Assembly: GCA_002375985.1 (NCBI GenBank)
Contig: DFNH01000032.1
Location: forward strand, 1 to 64,000
Length of the DNA stretch: 64,000 nucleotides
Origin: Firmicutes bacterium UBA3572
GTDB lineage: Bacteria; Bacillota; Desulfotomaculia; Desulfotomaculales; Desulforudaceae
Direction of reading: 5' to 3'
The notes below the pieces were generated by a model, which saw nothing but the letters and a program-made list of their open reading frames with translations, had not been told where the DNA came from and searched no databases. The translations under genes were made by a program, and so were the position numbers. Shown one piece after another: positions 1-6,995 of this stretch. Within the stretch, counting starts at the first letter, position 1, and each line of letters begins with the position of its first letter.

Positions 1-23
1 CGCTCAAATTTGGGTTTCGCCAT
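1..23 (-). CDS. tuf: Elongation factor Tu, N-terminal end only (partial)
   Basis: Only the first seven codons are in the window. They read M-A-K-P-K-F-E, the usual start of EF-Tu, the GTPase that brings aminoacyl-tRNA to the ribosome. A strong ribosome site (AAGGAGG) lies just upstream at about 34-40. The position directly after fusA on the same strand is the standard str-operon order, which supports the call despite the short length. Confidence 0.85.
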
Positions 24-95
24 CTTCGTTTTTCCTCCTTATAAAGTAGTAGATAGTAGTATTGTTTAAATGGAAAACTCCATCATTGTTACCTG

Positions 96-2162
96 TTACC
101 TGCGAATCATTTTATCCGCAATGTTTTGCGGCACCTCGGCGTAGTGGCTGAACTGCATGGTATAATTGCCCCGGCCCTGAGTACGAGAACGCAGGGCGGT
201 AGCGTAGCCGAACATTTCGGCCAGGGGCACGGTAGCGCGCACAATCTGGGTTTTACCTTCCAACCGCATTTCCTCGATATGGCCACGCCGCGCGTTAAGA
301 TCGCTAATCACGTCCCCGGTGTAATCCTCCGGCAGGACCACCTCTACGGCCATCACCGGTTCCATCAACACCGGGGAGGCCTTGGCGGCCGCCTTTTTAA
401 ACGCCATCGAGGCGGCGATCTTGAAGGCGATCTCGGAAGAGTCCACCGGGTGGTAGGAACCGTCCACCAGAGTGACCCGCACGTCGGTAACCGGGTAGCC
501 GAAAAGCACACCGCTTCCCAGCGCCTCCCGCACCCCTTCCTCGACCGCCGGAATGTACTCCTTGGGGATCACGCCACCCACGATCTTGCTTACAAATTCA
601 AAACCTTTACCACGTTCCAGGGGCTCAACCTCCAACTGCACGTGGCCGTACTGCCCACGCCCGCCGGTTTGGCGGATGAACTTGCCTTCGGCACCGGCGG
701 CCGTCTGGATGGTTTCCTTGTAAGCCACCTGCGGCCGGCCGACATTGGCCTGGACCTTGAACTCCCGCAACAGGCGGTCCACAATGATCTCCAGGTGCAA
801 CTCGCCCATTCCGGAAACCAGTGTCTGCGCGGTCTCCTCGTCGGTACGCACCTGGAAGGTTGGATCTTCTTCGGCCAGGCGCTGCAGCGCATGGCCCATT
901 TTATCCTGGTCCGCCTTGGTTTTGGGCTCGATGGCGATCGAGATCACCGGTTCCGGAAACTCCATGGCTTCCAAAATGATGGGGTGTTCCTCGCTGCAAA
1001 GCGTGTCGCCGGTGGTAGTGAATTTCAGGCCCACCGCCGCCACGATATCGCCGGCGTACACCGCTTCGACCTCCTGGCGGTGGTTGGCGTGCATTTGCAA
1101 AAGCCGCCCGATCCGCTCTTTTTTCTGCTTGGTCGAATTGTAAATGTACGACCCCGCTTTCAAGGTGCCCGAATACACCCGGAAGAAAGTAAGCTTACCC
1201 ACGTAAGGATCAATCATCACCTTGAAGGCCAGCGCCGCAAACGGCTCGTGGTCGTGTGCCGACCGCCGGTCTTCCTGGCCGGTTCGGGGGTTAATCCCCA
1301 CTACCGCCGGAATATCGGTGGGGGCCGGCAGGTAATCGACCACGGCGTCGAGCAGCGCCTGAACCCCTTTGTTCCGGTACGAGGAACCGCAAAGAACCGG
1401 GACGATCCGCGACGCCAGGGTGGCCTTGCGGAGACCGATCTTGATTTCCTCCACCGTCAGCTCTTCACCGTCCAGATACTTTGCCAGCAGCGTCTCGTCG
1501 TTCTCGGCCACCGCTTCTAACAACTTTTCGCGGTACTCGGCCGCCACTTCGGCTACCTCGGCCGGAATCGGCACTTCCTTAATCTTGGTACCCAAATCGT
1601 CGCTGTAGATATAAGCCTTGTTGGTAACCAAATCGACCAGGCCCACAAACTTCTCTTCCGCGCCGAGCGGCACCTGTACGGCCACCGGATTGGCCCCGAG
1701 TTTTTCCCTCAGCGAGCGCATGCTCTTGAAAAAGTCGGCGCCGACCCGATCCATCTTATTGATGTAAGCAATACGCGGCACACGGTACTTATCGGCTTGA
1801 CGCCAGACCGTTTCCGACTGGGGCTCCACCCCGGCTACCGCATCGAACACGGCAATCGCCCCGTCAAGCACGCGCAACGAGCGTTCGACCTCTACCGTGA
1901 AGTCCACGTGCCCAGGTGTATCAATAATGTTTATCCGGTAGTCGCGCCAGAAACAAGTGGTGGCCGCCGAGGTGATGGTGATGCCGCGCTCCTGCTCCTG
2001 AACCATCCAGTCCATGGTAGCCGCACCGTCGTCCACCTCGCCGATCCGGTGCACCCTACCGGTGTAAAACAGCATCCGCTCGGTGGTCGTAGTTTTGCCG
2101 GCATCGATATGCGCCATAATTCCGATGTTGCGGGTTCTCTCGAGCGGAACTACCCGGGCCAT
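96..2162 (-). CDS. fusA: Elongation factor G
   Basis: Translocation GTPase of the ribosome, 688 residues, the normal family length. G-domain motifs are visible: AHIDAGKT at residues 17-24, DTPGH at 81-85 and NKMD near 136; domains II-V follow to the C terminus. The open frame extends about 90 codons further upstream, but that part overlaps rpsG and has no family resemblance. The ATG at 2162 is chosen because a GGAGG site lies about 7 bases before it and the protein then begins MARVVPLERTRNIGIMAHID. It lies between rpsG and tuf in the minus-strand str operon. Confidence 0.97.
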   Translation of the reverse strand: MARVVPLERTRNIGIMAHIDAGKTTTTERMLFYTGRVHRIGEVDDGAATMDWMVQEQERGITITSAATTCFWRDYRINIIDTPGHVDFTVEVERSLRVLDGAIAVFDAVAGVEPQSETVWRQADKYRVPRIAYINKMDRVGADFFKSMRSLREKLGANPVAVQVPLGAEEKFVGLVDLVTNKAYIYSDDLGTKIKEVPIPAEVAEVAAEYREKLLEAVAENDETLLAKYLDGEELTVEEIKIGLRKATLASRIVPVLCGSSYRNKGVQALLDAVVDYLPAPTDIPAVVGINPRTGQEDRRSAHDHEPFAALAFKVMIDPYVGKLTFFRVYSGTLKAGSYIYNSTKQKKERIGRLLQMHANHRQEVEAVYAGDIVAAVGLKFTTTGDTLCSEEHPIILEAMEFPEPVISIAIEPKTKADQDKMGHALQRLAEEDPTFQVRTDEETAQTLVSGMGELHLEIIVDRLLREFKVQANVGRPQVAYKETIQTAAGAEGKFIRQTGGRGQYGHVQLEVEPLERGKGFEFVSKIVGGVIPKEYIPAVEEGVREALGSGVLFGYPVTDVRVTLVDGSYHPVDSSEIAFKIAASMAFKKAAAKASPVLMEPVMAVEVVLPEDYTGDVISDLNARRGHIEEMRLEGKTQIVRATVPLAEMFGYATALRSRTQGRGNYTMQFSHYAEVPQNIADKMIRR

Positions 2163-2202
2163 TGGTGAACCTCCTTTGCCGTAAAGCTGTCTGCAATGGC
2201 CC

Positions 2203-2673
2203 CTACCACCGGTAATGGGCAAAGGCCTTGTTGGCTTCCGCCATCCGGTGCGTGTCTTCTTTCTTCTTAATCGCACCGCCGACGCCATTGGCCGCGTCCA
2301 TGATTTCGGCCGCCAGTTTCTCCCGCATGGTCCGGCCTGGCCGCTGGCGGGCGTAGTTAACCAGCCAACGGATCGCCAGGGTTTGCCGGCGGTCGGGCCG
2401 CACTTCCACGGGCACCTGATAGTTGGCGCCACCTACCCGCCGCGGCCTGGTTTCCACAACGGGCATCAGGTTTTTTATCGCCTGTTCCAGCACTTCCAAC
2501 GGCTCGCGCCCGGTCTTCTCCCGGACGATGTCCAGTGCGCTGTAACAGATCGTTTCGGCCACACTGCGCTTTCCGTCCCACATCACCTGATTGATGACCT
2601 TGGTCAGCAGCTTGCTGCCATAGATCGGATCGGGCAGGGGCTCCCTCTTCGGAACGGCTCCTCTGCGTGGCAA
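2203..2673 (-). CDS. rpsG: 30S ribosomal protein S7
   Basis: Primary 16S rRNA-binding protein that organises the head of the 30S subunit. The 156-residue product has the family length and starts MPRRGAVPKREPLPDPIYGS, with the conserved ETRPRRVGGANYQVP stretch in the middle and the KKEDTHRMAEANKAFAHYRW end. It follows rpsL by 12 bases and precedes fusA by 40 bases, the standard str-operon order. S7 is the autoregulatory protein of this operon in some bacteria; nothing visible here shows that. Confidence 0.97.
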   Translation of the reverse strand: MPRRGAVPKREPLPDPIYGSKLLTKVINQVMWDGKRSVAETICYSALDIVREKTGREPLEVLEQAIKNLMPVVETRPRRVGGANYQVPVEVRPDRRQTLAIRWLVNYARQRPGRTMREKLAAEIMDAANGVGGAIKKKEDTHRMAEANKAFAHYRW

Positions 2674-2685
2674 ATTCTTCCCCCC

Positions 2686-3060
2686 CTACTTCTTGGGCCT
2701 TTTCGACCCATACTTGGAACGTCCGCGGCTCCGGTTCTGAACTCCGGCCGTATCCAAGGCCCCACGGACGATATGGTAACGCACACCGGGCAGATCCTTA
2801 ACCCGGCCACCCCGCACCAGGACCACCGAGTGCTCCTGCAGGTTGTGCCCAATACCAGGAATGTACGTGGTCACCTCGTAGCCATTGGTGAGGCGAACAC
2901 GCGCCACTTTACGCAGGGCGGAATTCGGCTTTTTCGGCGTGGTGGTATAAACCCGCGTGCACACGCCCCGTTTTTGCGGACACCCTTTGAGCGCGGGCGA
3001 AGCCGACTTCTTGGTCGTGGTCTCGCGCCCTTTACGTATCAGCTGGCTGACCGTTGGCAT
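2686..3060 (-). CDS. rpsL: 30S ribosomal protein S12
   Basis: Decoding-centre protein of the 30S subunit, 124 residues. The sequence starts MPTVSQLIRKGRE and contains the decoding loop with PKKPNSALRKVARVRL and the second loop GIGHNLQEHSVVLVRGGRVKDLPGVRYH. The frame extends 12 codons upstream, but the ATG at 3060 is used because an AGGAGGT site lies at the right distance and the product then matches S12 from its first residue. Residue K43, the usual streptomycin-resistance position in the PKKPNS loop, appears to be the wild-type lysine. Confidence 0.97.
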   Translation of the reverse strand: MPTVSQLIRKGRETTTKKSASPALKGCPQKRGVCTRVYTTTPKKPNSALRKVARVRLTNGYEVTTYIPGIGHNLQEHSVVLVRGGRVKDLPGVRYHIVRGALDTAGVQNRSRGRSKYGSKRPKK

Positions 3061-3120
3061 CCTTTTTCCCACCTCCTCCGGTCTAAGTATCACCATGATT
3101 AACCCATTTTACAAATTTAT

Positions 3121-3144
3121 CCCCTTACCCCGGGTGGTAAGGGG
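3121..3144. repeat. Nine-base-pair hairpin between the L7Ae-like gene and rpsL
   Basis: CCCCTTACC and GGTAAGGGG form a perfect 9-bp stem around a 6-base loop in the spacer between two genes of the str operon. No T-run follows on the minus strand, so it is not a standard intrinsic terminator. It may be an mRNA processing or stability element, or a partial attenuator setting the ratio of the L7Ae-like protein to S12. Its function is inferred. Confidence 0.6.
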
Positions 3145-3149
3145 AATTG

Positions 3150-3410
3150 CTACTCCTCCGTAACCGCCGCTGAAGCACAATTGACTACTATACCGCAGGC
3201 CCTACCCAACTCCCGCATCGAATCGACTTCCACTATGGGAGTACCTCTGGCGCGGCAGGCCTGGATGATCGGTTCTGTGACTCGCGGATCGGCATCACGC
3301 GCCACAAACACCACGCGCGCCTGCCCTTTCTGGATCGCCTTCAAAGTTTGCCTGGAACCAACCGTTTTTTTGCGTGCTCCCGCGATAGCCTCTAAGGACA
3401 ACAGCGCCAT
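3150..3410 (-). CDS. L7Ae-family ribosomal protein (YbxF/RplGB type)
   Basis: A small kink-turn RNA-binding protein of the L7Ae/L30e fold, about 86 residues. The central part (GARKKTVGSRQTLKAIQKGQARVVFVARDADPRVTEPIIQACRARGTPIVEVDSMRELGRACGI, read in pieces) is typical of the Firmicute protein normally encoded between rpoC and rpsL. In B. subtilis the homologue binds kink-turns. The start is uncertain: the ATG at 3410 is immediately preceded by G-rich sequence, while a CTG or TTG a few codons later would have better spacing. The upstream frame extension to 3545 runs into transposase debris and is not used. It is the first gene of the str operon here, because rpoC is absent upstream. Confidence 0.88.
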   Translation of the reverse strand: MALLSLEAIAGARKKTVGSRQTLKAIQKGQARVVFVARDADPRVTEPIIQACRARGTPIVEVDSMRELGRACGIVVNCASAAVTEE

Positions 3411-3440
3411 CCCCCAGGAACTATCAGACGACACTAAAAA

Positions 3441-3469
3441 ATGATAGCACCACGTAAAACTTTTGTCAA
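3441..3469 (-). promoter_or_regulatory. Strong sigma-A-type promoter of the str operon
   Basis: On the minus strand TTGACA (3464-3469) is followed after exactly 17 bases by TATCAT (3441-3446). Transcription would start near 3434, a few bases before the L7Ae-like gene. The -35 box is close to the edge of the decayed transposase, so the promoter could have been created or exposed by the rearrangement that removed rpoC. The boxes are visible; activity is inferred. Confidence 0.75.
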
Positions 3470-3489
3470 CGCACGGTAAAACATTTTTG

Positions 3490-3960
3490 CCCGGAAAGAC
3501 AAATACTTCGGCTATCCGGGATAAAAATCCGCCGGTCTTGCGCAAGAGGCATACGCACGCCGCCGGCTGCAGGATACTGCTTTATCCCCTCGCACTCCGA
3601 TCCGTAGTGGCCGGGGTTCAAGCGGTATTTCAAGGTTTCCCGGTCCTTTTCAAATCCCCCGCCAGTCCTTCTCCCGGCGTTTGTTCGTCCGGGGACAGTA
3701 ACAGTAGACCGCACCACGATAATCATAGACGTTTGTTTTTTGCCGGCTAAAACCCTTGTTTTCTTCCATCCCGCCACTGGTTGCGGATGTCGATCACCGG
3801 TTTTATCCGGTGTCCATCCCACAGTTTTATGTTTAGTTTCGTGTCGTCATAAACTTTATCGCCCAGGAAGGCCTCGCATCTTTCCACTATGTTCGGATCG
3901 CTCTACGGCCAGCCGGTCCATCAGGGCGCGCCCTTCCTTGACGAATGAAACAACATAATA
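3490..3960 (-). pseudogene. Decayed DDE transposase, copy A (central and C-terminal part)
   Basis: Minus-strand frames read, in order, VERCE...GDK.YDD..LNIKLWDGHRI, DIRNQWRDGRKQGF, VYDYRGAVYCYCPRTNKRREKDWRG and, after a frameshift, FEKDRETLKYR...HYGSECEGIKQ and PLAQDRRIF. These are hallmarks of a DDE transposase common in Clostridia (IS4/IS5/IS1182-like; exact family not certain). There is an extra base near 3901, an in-frame stop after WRGI and a frameshift near 3660, so it is inactive. About 160 bases (3741-3901) match copy B at 58401-58561 almost base for base and in the same orientation. It occupies the place where rpoC would be expected. Confidence 0.85.
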
Positions 3961-3994
3961 AATTATTACCGCAGTTAGGGGTTTTTTTATTTGT

Positions 3995-5380
3995 TTATAC
4001 CAATCTTACATCTGCACCTAAAACACCAATTATTACATTGTTTTTATAAATAGGTACTGACACAGTAAGGCATGGTTGCCTGGTAATGGCTGATATATAA
4101 ACAGGTGAAGTAAATGTTTCCCCGGTCATGGCTTTTTGCCACCACTCTCTTACTTTAGCGTTGGCCAGACCGGCTTCCGGTTGAGAGAAAATGAAGTTGC
4201 CCGATGCATCATTGGACCAGATGGCTTCAATGTCATTATTATCCAGTTTTAGCCTGGACAGGACTTCCTCATGCCCGGCGGGATCCAGCGTTATTATATT
4301 ATTTTTGTTAGCAGTTTCAAGCAACAGCTTCTTAATACCATCTATTCTGGAAACAGCTTCTGTTCTTACAACAAATGACAGCTGGTTTTTGTCAACCACT
4401 TGTTCTAATTCGTCAGACAGTTTTGCCATAAGTTTTCCGGTGTAAACTATAGACTCCAGATCCCGGTTGCGGGATTCCAACAGCGATGAAATTTGCTGCA
4501 GGCTGCTGTTAACATCATAAAAAGTATCTCTAACAGTATTGTTTACCTTTTTAATTAAGTTAAAACTATGACTGAAGATATCCTGGACGTTATTTAACTG
4601 GCTGGCCGCAGCAGCAGAGGAATTCAGGCTGCAAGTAATACTGTTTACCACCGAGTCAACGTCTTTCTTCATTTTTTCCAACACACTGGATGTTTGTTGA
4701 ACTGCACTGGCTGTACGATCCGATAGTTTCCCAATTTCCCGGGCTACAACACCAAATCCCCGGCCCAGTTCTCCCGCTCGAGCTGCCTCGATAGTGGCAT
4801 TTAAAGCCAGCAGTTTGGTTTGTTCAGATATTTCTCCAATGTTCTCTGAAATTAACCTCACCTGTTCCACCGCTGCTTTCAATGTATTTATTTGTTCTTG
4901 CAGCGTGCTATTACTGCCGGTAATGTCAGAAATAGCCAGATTAACCAGTCCAATGGCCGATCTGCTTTCTTGGATTGCATTTTCACTGGCCGTAAAATCC
5001 CGTTCCAGTGCCGTGCTGGTTTGATGCAAATTAATAGCAACATTGTGCAATTGGTTAAAGGCCCTGGCAATATCCGAAGTAGACCGGACTGAAACTTCCA
5101 TCTGATCAGAGGCAGCCCGCACTTGTTGGGATGTTAGCTGCAGTTCCTGGGACAGAGACCTGGCCTTGGCCGTTAAGTCGCAAACCGCTTTACTTAATCG
5201 GGAGAATTCCTTGATATCATCAAGCCTGCATACAGGGGGAAGTTCTACCTGGTTCCAGTTAACAATTTCCGCTTCTATTTTGTTAATTAAATTATGATAA
5301 TATCTCTTCATGTAAAAATAAACGCCGGCACCTGCCGCAACAGCCAGGGCAAATCCTGTTACATATTCAACGATAGCCAT
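3995..5380 (-). CDS. Methyl-accepting chemotaxis-type signalling protein with C-terminal Cache-like domain
   Basis: 461 residues. A single hydrophobic segment lies at residues 1-22, then coiled coil, then an MCP signalling core with the conserved hairpin tip region SEQTKLLALNATIEAARAGELGRGFGVVAREIGKLSDRT. After the signalling domain comes an extra C-terminal region of about 130 residues (EAIWSNDASGNFIF...REWWQKAMTGETFTSPVYIS...LTVSVPIYKNNVIIGVLGADV) that reads like a Cache/PDC small-molecule sensor. With one membrane segment the sensor would lie in the cytoplasm, unlike classical receptors. The ATG at 5380 is chosen for its TAGGAGG site; upstream frame overlaps that site. The gene is visibly A+T-richer than its neighbours and flanked by IS debris, suggesting transfer. 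Confidence 0.85.
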   Translation of the reverse strand: MAIVEYVTGFALAVAAGAGVYFYMKRYYHNLINKIEAEIVNWNQVELPPVCRLDDIKEFSRLSKAVCDLTAKARSLSQELQLTSQQVRAASDQMEVSVRSTSDIARAFNQLHNVAINLHQTSTALERDFTASENAIQESRSAIGLVNLAISDITGSNSTLQEQINTLKAAVEQVRLISENIGEISEQTKLLALNATIEAARAGELGRGFGVVAREIGKLSDRTASAVQQTSSVLEKMKKDVDSVVNSITCSLNSSAAAASQLNNVQDIFSHSFNLIKKVNNTVRDTFYDVNSSLQQISSLLESRNRDLESIVYTGKLMAKLSDELEQVVDKNQLSFVVRTEAVSRIDGIKKLLLETANKNNIITLDPAGHEEVLSRLKLDNNDIEAIWSNDASGNFIFSQPEAGLANAKVREWWQKAMTGETFTSPVYISAITRQPCLTVSVPIYKNNVIIGVLGADVRLV

Positions 5381-5461
5381 GACTAAATTTCCTCCTAAGA
5401 CAAAAATAACCCAACCCCTTAAAGGAAACAGTTTCCGGTAAGGAGACAATTTCCCATGTTA

Positions 5462-5489
5462 ATTTTACATCAACTCTTTGTTACGTCAA
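5462..5489 (-). promoter_or_regulatory. Probable promoter of the A+T-rich chemoreceptor gene
   Basis: On the minus strand TTGACG (5484-5489) and TAAAAT (5462-5467) are separated by 16 bases and lie about 80 bases upstream of the start codon. This is sigma-A-like rather than the sigma-D pattern common for motility genes. Confidence 0.55.
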
Positions 5490-5510
5490 ATTTCTACACA
5501 TCTTTACCGT

Positions 5511-5606
5511 TTGCATCACGCCCACGTGCTCACCCTGCGCGGGGACAGCTACCGGGTGCGCAACCGCCTGGTGCCGCCCAGACCTACTGACCGAAAGGAG
5601 GAATAG
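5511..5606 (+). pseudogene. 3' remnant of an IS21-type helper ATPase (istB)
   Basis: The plus strand reads LHHAHVLTLRGDSYRVRNRL followed by a short tail and a TAG stop. This resembles the conserved C-terminal end of IstB, the AAA+ helper protein of IS21 elements (D.LLHHA.V....GDSYRL). Nothing upstream continues the frame, so only the last 30 codons survive, cut off on the promoter side of the chemoreceptor gene. Confidence 0.65.
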
Positions 5607-5925
5607 CCACGGGAGCTAAAGCCCGGTTGGCCACCATGGCAAAGATCGCCCGCTCCACCGGGGTCTGATAGCGCCGGCTTGCAAGGAGGCGTTCGAGAGC
5701 GTTCCGGAGCCGCGGCCACAACTGGTCCAAAACCCAGGCGCCGCCGAGGGGTCGACCTGGATGAATCTTGATCCCCCTTTTCCCCTCCAGTTCTACCCGG
5801 GCGCGGACGACGTCTTCAGGAGATAAGAAGCGGCAGATGCTCTTCACCAATCGTCGCAGCGTTTCTTCATCGACCTGATCGACACGACCGGAGGGCTCTC
5901 CAATGAAGCAGGAAACTCCTTGCCT
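5584..5925 (-). pseudogene. IS1634-type transposase fragment (N-terminal part)
   Basis: The minus frame reads GEPSGRVDQVDEETLRRLVKSICRFLSPEDVV followed by a glycine- and leucine-rich stretch, then LERLLASRRYQTPVERAIFAMVANRALAP, matching the N-terminal region of IS1634-family transposases. The first codons and the whole catalytic domain are missing. Homology stops where the istB remnant begins, so two different elements are fused tail to tail here. Confidence 0.75.
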
Positions 5926-5951
5926 TAAGCGTTAGCGAAGGGAGGAGTAGC

Positions 5952-6332
5952 TCACACGGTCTTTTTAGGAATAAAGATCACTCCTGGCAGCTCTTTAAAA
6001 TGGTGATCGCTGGTAACCACCTTGCAGCCACATTCCGCGCCAGTAGCAAAAATAATGGCATCGGCCATAGGCAAGTTCCAGCGTAGAGAAACATCAGCAG
6101 CAGCCAGTGCCAGGCGGGTATCAAAAGGAACCAGTTTTGTCTGCTGCATTTGGGCTGCAATAAGAAAGGCCTTTTCTTTACCTTGTTCTCGCCAAATCTT
6201 CTTTGTCACTTCATAAATTACAATAGCCGGTGTAATTATCTCCTCCGGTTTATTAAAATAAGGGGCGTACTCTTCTGCAAGCGGACCGTCGGCGAGAAAT
6301 TCAAGCCACCCGCATGAGTCTACAAGAATCAA
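5952..6332 (-). CDS. VapC-type PIN-domain ribonuclease toxin
   Basis: 126 residues with the PIN-domain acidic residues in place: D5 (MILVDSCGWLEF), E41 (IYEVTKK), D91 (NLPMADAIIFATG) and D109 (VTSDHHF). Such proteins are Mg-dependent RNases, commonly cutting tRNA or rRNA, and are held inactive by a partner antitoxin. The gene overlaps the upstream AbrB-like antitoxin gene by 4 bases (ATGA), which implies translational coupling. The pair sits inside the IS-rich accessory region, usual for mobile toxin-antitoxin modules. All catalytic residues are present, so the toxin is probably functional. Confidence 0.9.
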   Translation of the reverse strand: MILVDSCGWLEFLADGPLAEEYAPYFNKPEEIITPAIVIYEVTKKIWREQGKEKAFLIAAQMQQTKLVPFDTRLALAAADVSLRWNLPMADAIIFATGAECGCKVVTSDHHFKELPGVIFIPKKTV

Positions 6333-6538
6333 AACCTTTCCTCCTCATCTCGCTCTATATTTGTATCCATCCCACGCAAGTAACCCCGCATTTCAGGAAG
6401 AGGGCGGCTCGGAATTAACCTGATGCTCCCGTTTTCCACCAGAAGGTGCAGCCGTTGTCCCTTCTTGATCCCCAATGACTTACGTACCTCAACCGGGAGG
6501 ACGATTTGGTACTTACTGGAGACAACCACTTCTGCCAT
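6329..6538 (-). CDS. VapB-type antitoxin with AbrB/SpoVT swapped-hairpin domain
   Basis: 69 residues. Residues 1-45 (VVVSSKYQIVLPVEVRKSLGIKKGQRLHLLVENGSIRLIP, read in pieces) form an AbrB-like DNA-binding domain. The tail MRGYLRGMDTNIERDEEERF is the likely toxin-binding segment. The ATG at 6538 has an AGGAGG site upstream. As in other vapBC modules, the antitoxin or complex probably represses its own promoter at 6580-6608. Confidence 0.9.
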   Translation of the reverse strand: MAEVVVSSKYQIVLPVEVRKSLGIKKGQRLHLLVENGSIRLIPSRPLPEMRGYLRGMDTNIERDEEERF

Positions 6539-6579
6539 CTAATCCAGCCTCCTTTTACTAAACCACTATCGTTAATATA

Positions 6580-6608
6580 AATGTATACCACAAAAACAAA
6601 ACAGTCAA
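6580..6608 (-). promoter_or_regulatory. Promoter of the vapBC pair
   Basis: On the minus strand TTGACT (6603-6608) and TACATT (6580-6585) are 17 bases apart, about 40 bases upstream of the antitoxin start. The A+T-rich, partly symmetrical sequence GTATACATTTATA at the -10 box is a plausible operator for autoregulation. The boxes are seen; repression is inferred. Confidence 0.55.
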
Positions 6609-6787
6609 TGGACAGGGTGGGAACATTTCTTCAGCAATCGCTTCTTTGTCCGGCATGTCACTTGTGACCACAATAACCAGTCAGGCCGCCAATAAGAAGG
6701 TTAACGATGATGCCGGTAGTAGTTTTGGGTTTCGCATTAACATTGCTTTATCCATCAACTTGGTGCCGAAGACGCTGGGACACACAA

Positions 6788-6848
6788 GTTTAGCCACGAT
6801 TAAAGTAAAGAACTGCCACTTTGGTAGTGGGAGTAGACGTGGCTAAAC
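6788..6848. repeat. Nested inverted repeat in the vapBC-azlC intergenic region
   Basis: Perfect 11-base arms GTTTAGCCACG (6788-6798) and CGTGGCTAAAC (6838-6848) enclose a second small hairpin CCACT-AGTGG (6815-6829). No convincing gene lies in 6609-6990; short frames show no recognisable family. It may be the end of a lost small mobile element or a regulatory structure upstream of azlC. No other copy was noticed in this window. Confidence 0.5.
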
Positions 6849-6995
6849 ATACCCTGCTATGCTCAAATAACGCTTGACCCCTCCCCGAACTTCATTATGC
6901 CTGGAACCATTTTGCTCATAGTTTCGTAACAAGCCGACATATCGCAAATAAACGAGGCTTATGTTAAAATGATGAGAAAGTATTGGGGGAAAGAG

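Noticed and set aside
126..1520. A 464-codon plus-strand open frame antisense to fusA.
   Set aside because: Mirror of EF-G codons; no start site and no protein-like pattern.
2163..2432. The longer open frame upstream of the fusA start.
   Set aside because: It overlaps rpsG in another frame and has no EF-G homology; the ATG at 2162 has the ribosome site.
6646..6846. A 66-codon plus-strand frame upstream of azlC.
   Set aside because: No ribosome site, no recognisable family, and its end falls inside the inverted repeat; treated as non-coding.
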